Shown piece after piece: positions 63,906 to 64,000 of a DNA stretch of 64,000 nucleotides (positions are counted from its first letter, which is position 1; each line of letters starts with the position of its first letter). The notes beneath the pieces were generated by a model. That model was not told where the DNA came from. It did not search any database and saw only the letters and a program-made list of their open reading frames with translations. The position numbers were made by a program, and so were the translations under genes. The stretch comes from JAAYUD01 sp963676865 (GTDB lineage Bacteria; Bacteroidota; Bacteroidia; Bacteroidales; Bacteroidaceae). The stretch is from positions 1-64,000 of the forward strand of contig CAXXSS010000001.1 in the NCBI GenBank assembly GCA_963676865.2. The letters are read 5' to 3'.

Positions 63906-64000
63906 ATGAAAATATTAAATTGGAAAAATTGTTTAATACTATCGCTTATAACGTACGGGTTATACACCCTACTGTGGTTTGCCATCGATCAAAATTCATG
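63906..64000 (+). CDS. Start of a membrane protein gene, cut by the window edge
   Basis: 31 codons visible: MKILNWKNCLILSLITYGLY... One probable membrane helix begins near residue 8. The promoter box just upstream and the open frame support a real gene. Family cannot be told from this fragment. Confidence 0.55.
   Translation, partial: MKILNWKNCLILSLITYGLYTLLWFAIDQNS

Overview
ORGANISM. The window reads as chromosome from a gut-type Bacteroidales bacterium (Bacteroides or a close relative; the species is not resolved). The reasons are three SusC-type receptors with SusD partners, BACON and SusD lipoproteins, FecR/ECF-sigma control, and repeated Bacteroidetes-type promoters (-7 box TAnnTTTG) ahead of genes on both strands. 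No tRNA, rRNA or CRISPR array was seen. LAYOUT. (1) 1-7460: the right-hand end of a prophage. Tightly packed tail/baseplate genes lead to a 564-residue tail-tip protein. Its last ~40 codons are the variable repeat of a diversity-generating retroelement (DGR), followed by two hairpins, the template repeat and a DGR-type reverse transcriptase. All 23 VR/TR differences that I counted fall on template adenines. Next come one unknown small gene, an ~800-bp array of a 48-bp hairpin repeat, a terminator and three short repeats that could be transposase-binding sites of a Mu-like phage end. (2) 7464-13728 (minus): a sigma / anti-sigma / triple-thioredoxin / SusC operon. Its SusC gene stops short of its final barrel strands exactly where the prophage begins, so the phage probably inserted into it. 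(3) 13931-16610: PerR-type repressor with a rubrerythrin, an acyltransferase and a small secreted thioredoxin. (4) 16970-33265: a locus I read as a phosphoglycerol scavenging system: secreted glycerophosphodiesterase, GH13 enzyme, HAD-IIA phosphatase, GlpT/UhpT-type transporter, AraM-type glycerol-1-phosphate dehydrogenase, DeoR regulator, then SusC-SusD-BACON lipoprotein-metallophosphoesterase. (5) 33802-40872: YeiH-type transporter with a LysR regulator, a PIF1/RecD-like helicase, ClpB. (6) 40873-43515: a non-coding, repeat-rich stretch holding one intact IS3-family element with target duplication and a probable -1 frameshift site. (7) 43537-55054: NudC-like Nudix enzyme, then a second polysaccharide-utilisation locus: SusC, SusD, surface lipoprotein, ROK kinase, GH2 enzyme resembling exo-beta-glucosaminidase, XylR-like regulator. 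(8) 55071-64000: dnaX, an FtsB/DivIC-like protein, a small membrane protein, a tripartite RND efflux operon and the start of one more gene. HOW THE PARTS FIT. In region 4 the SusC/SusD pair would bring a phosphodiester-containing ligand through the outer membrane. The secreted phosphodiesterases would cut it, the transporter would import glycerol phosphate and the dehydrogenase would feed it to dihydroxyacetone phosphate. This assembly is inference from gene families and synteny. In region 7 the GH2 enzyme would release a sugar that the ROK kinase phosphorylates. Intergenic spaces carry an unusual density of long inverted repeats, some of them related to each other.
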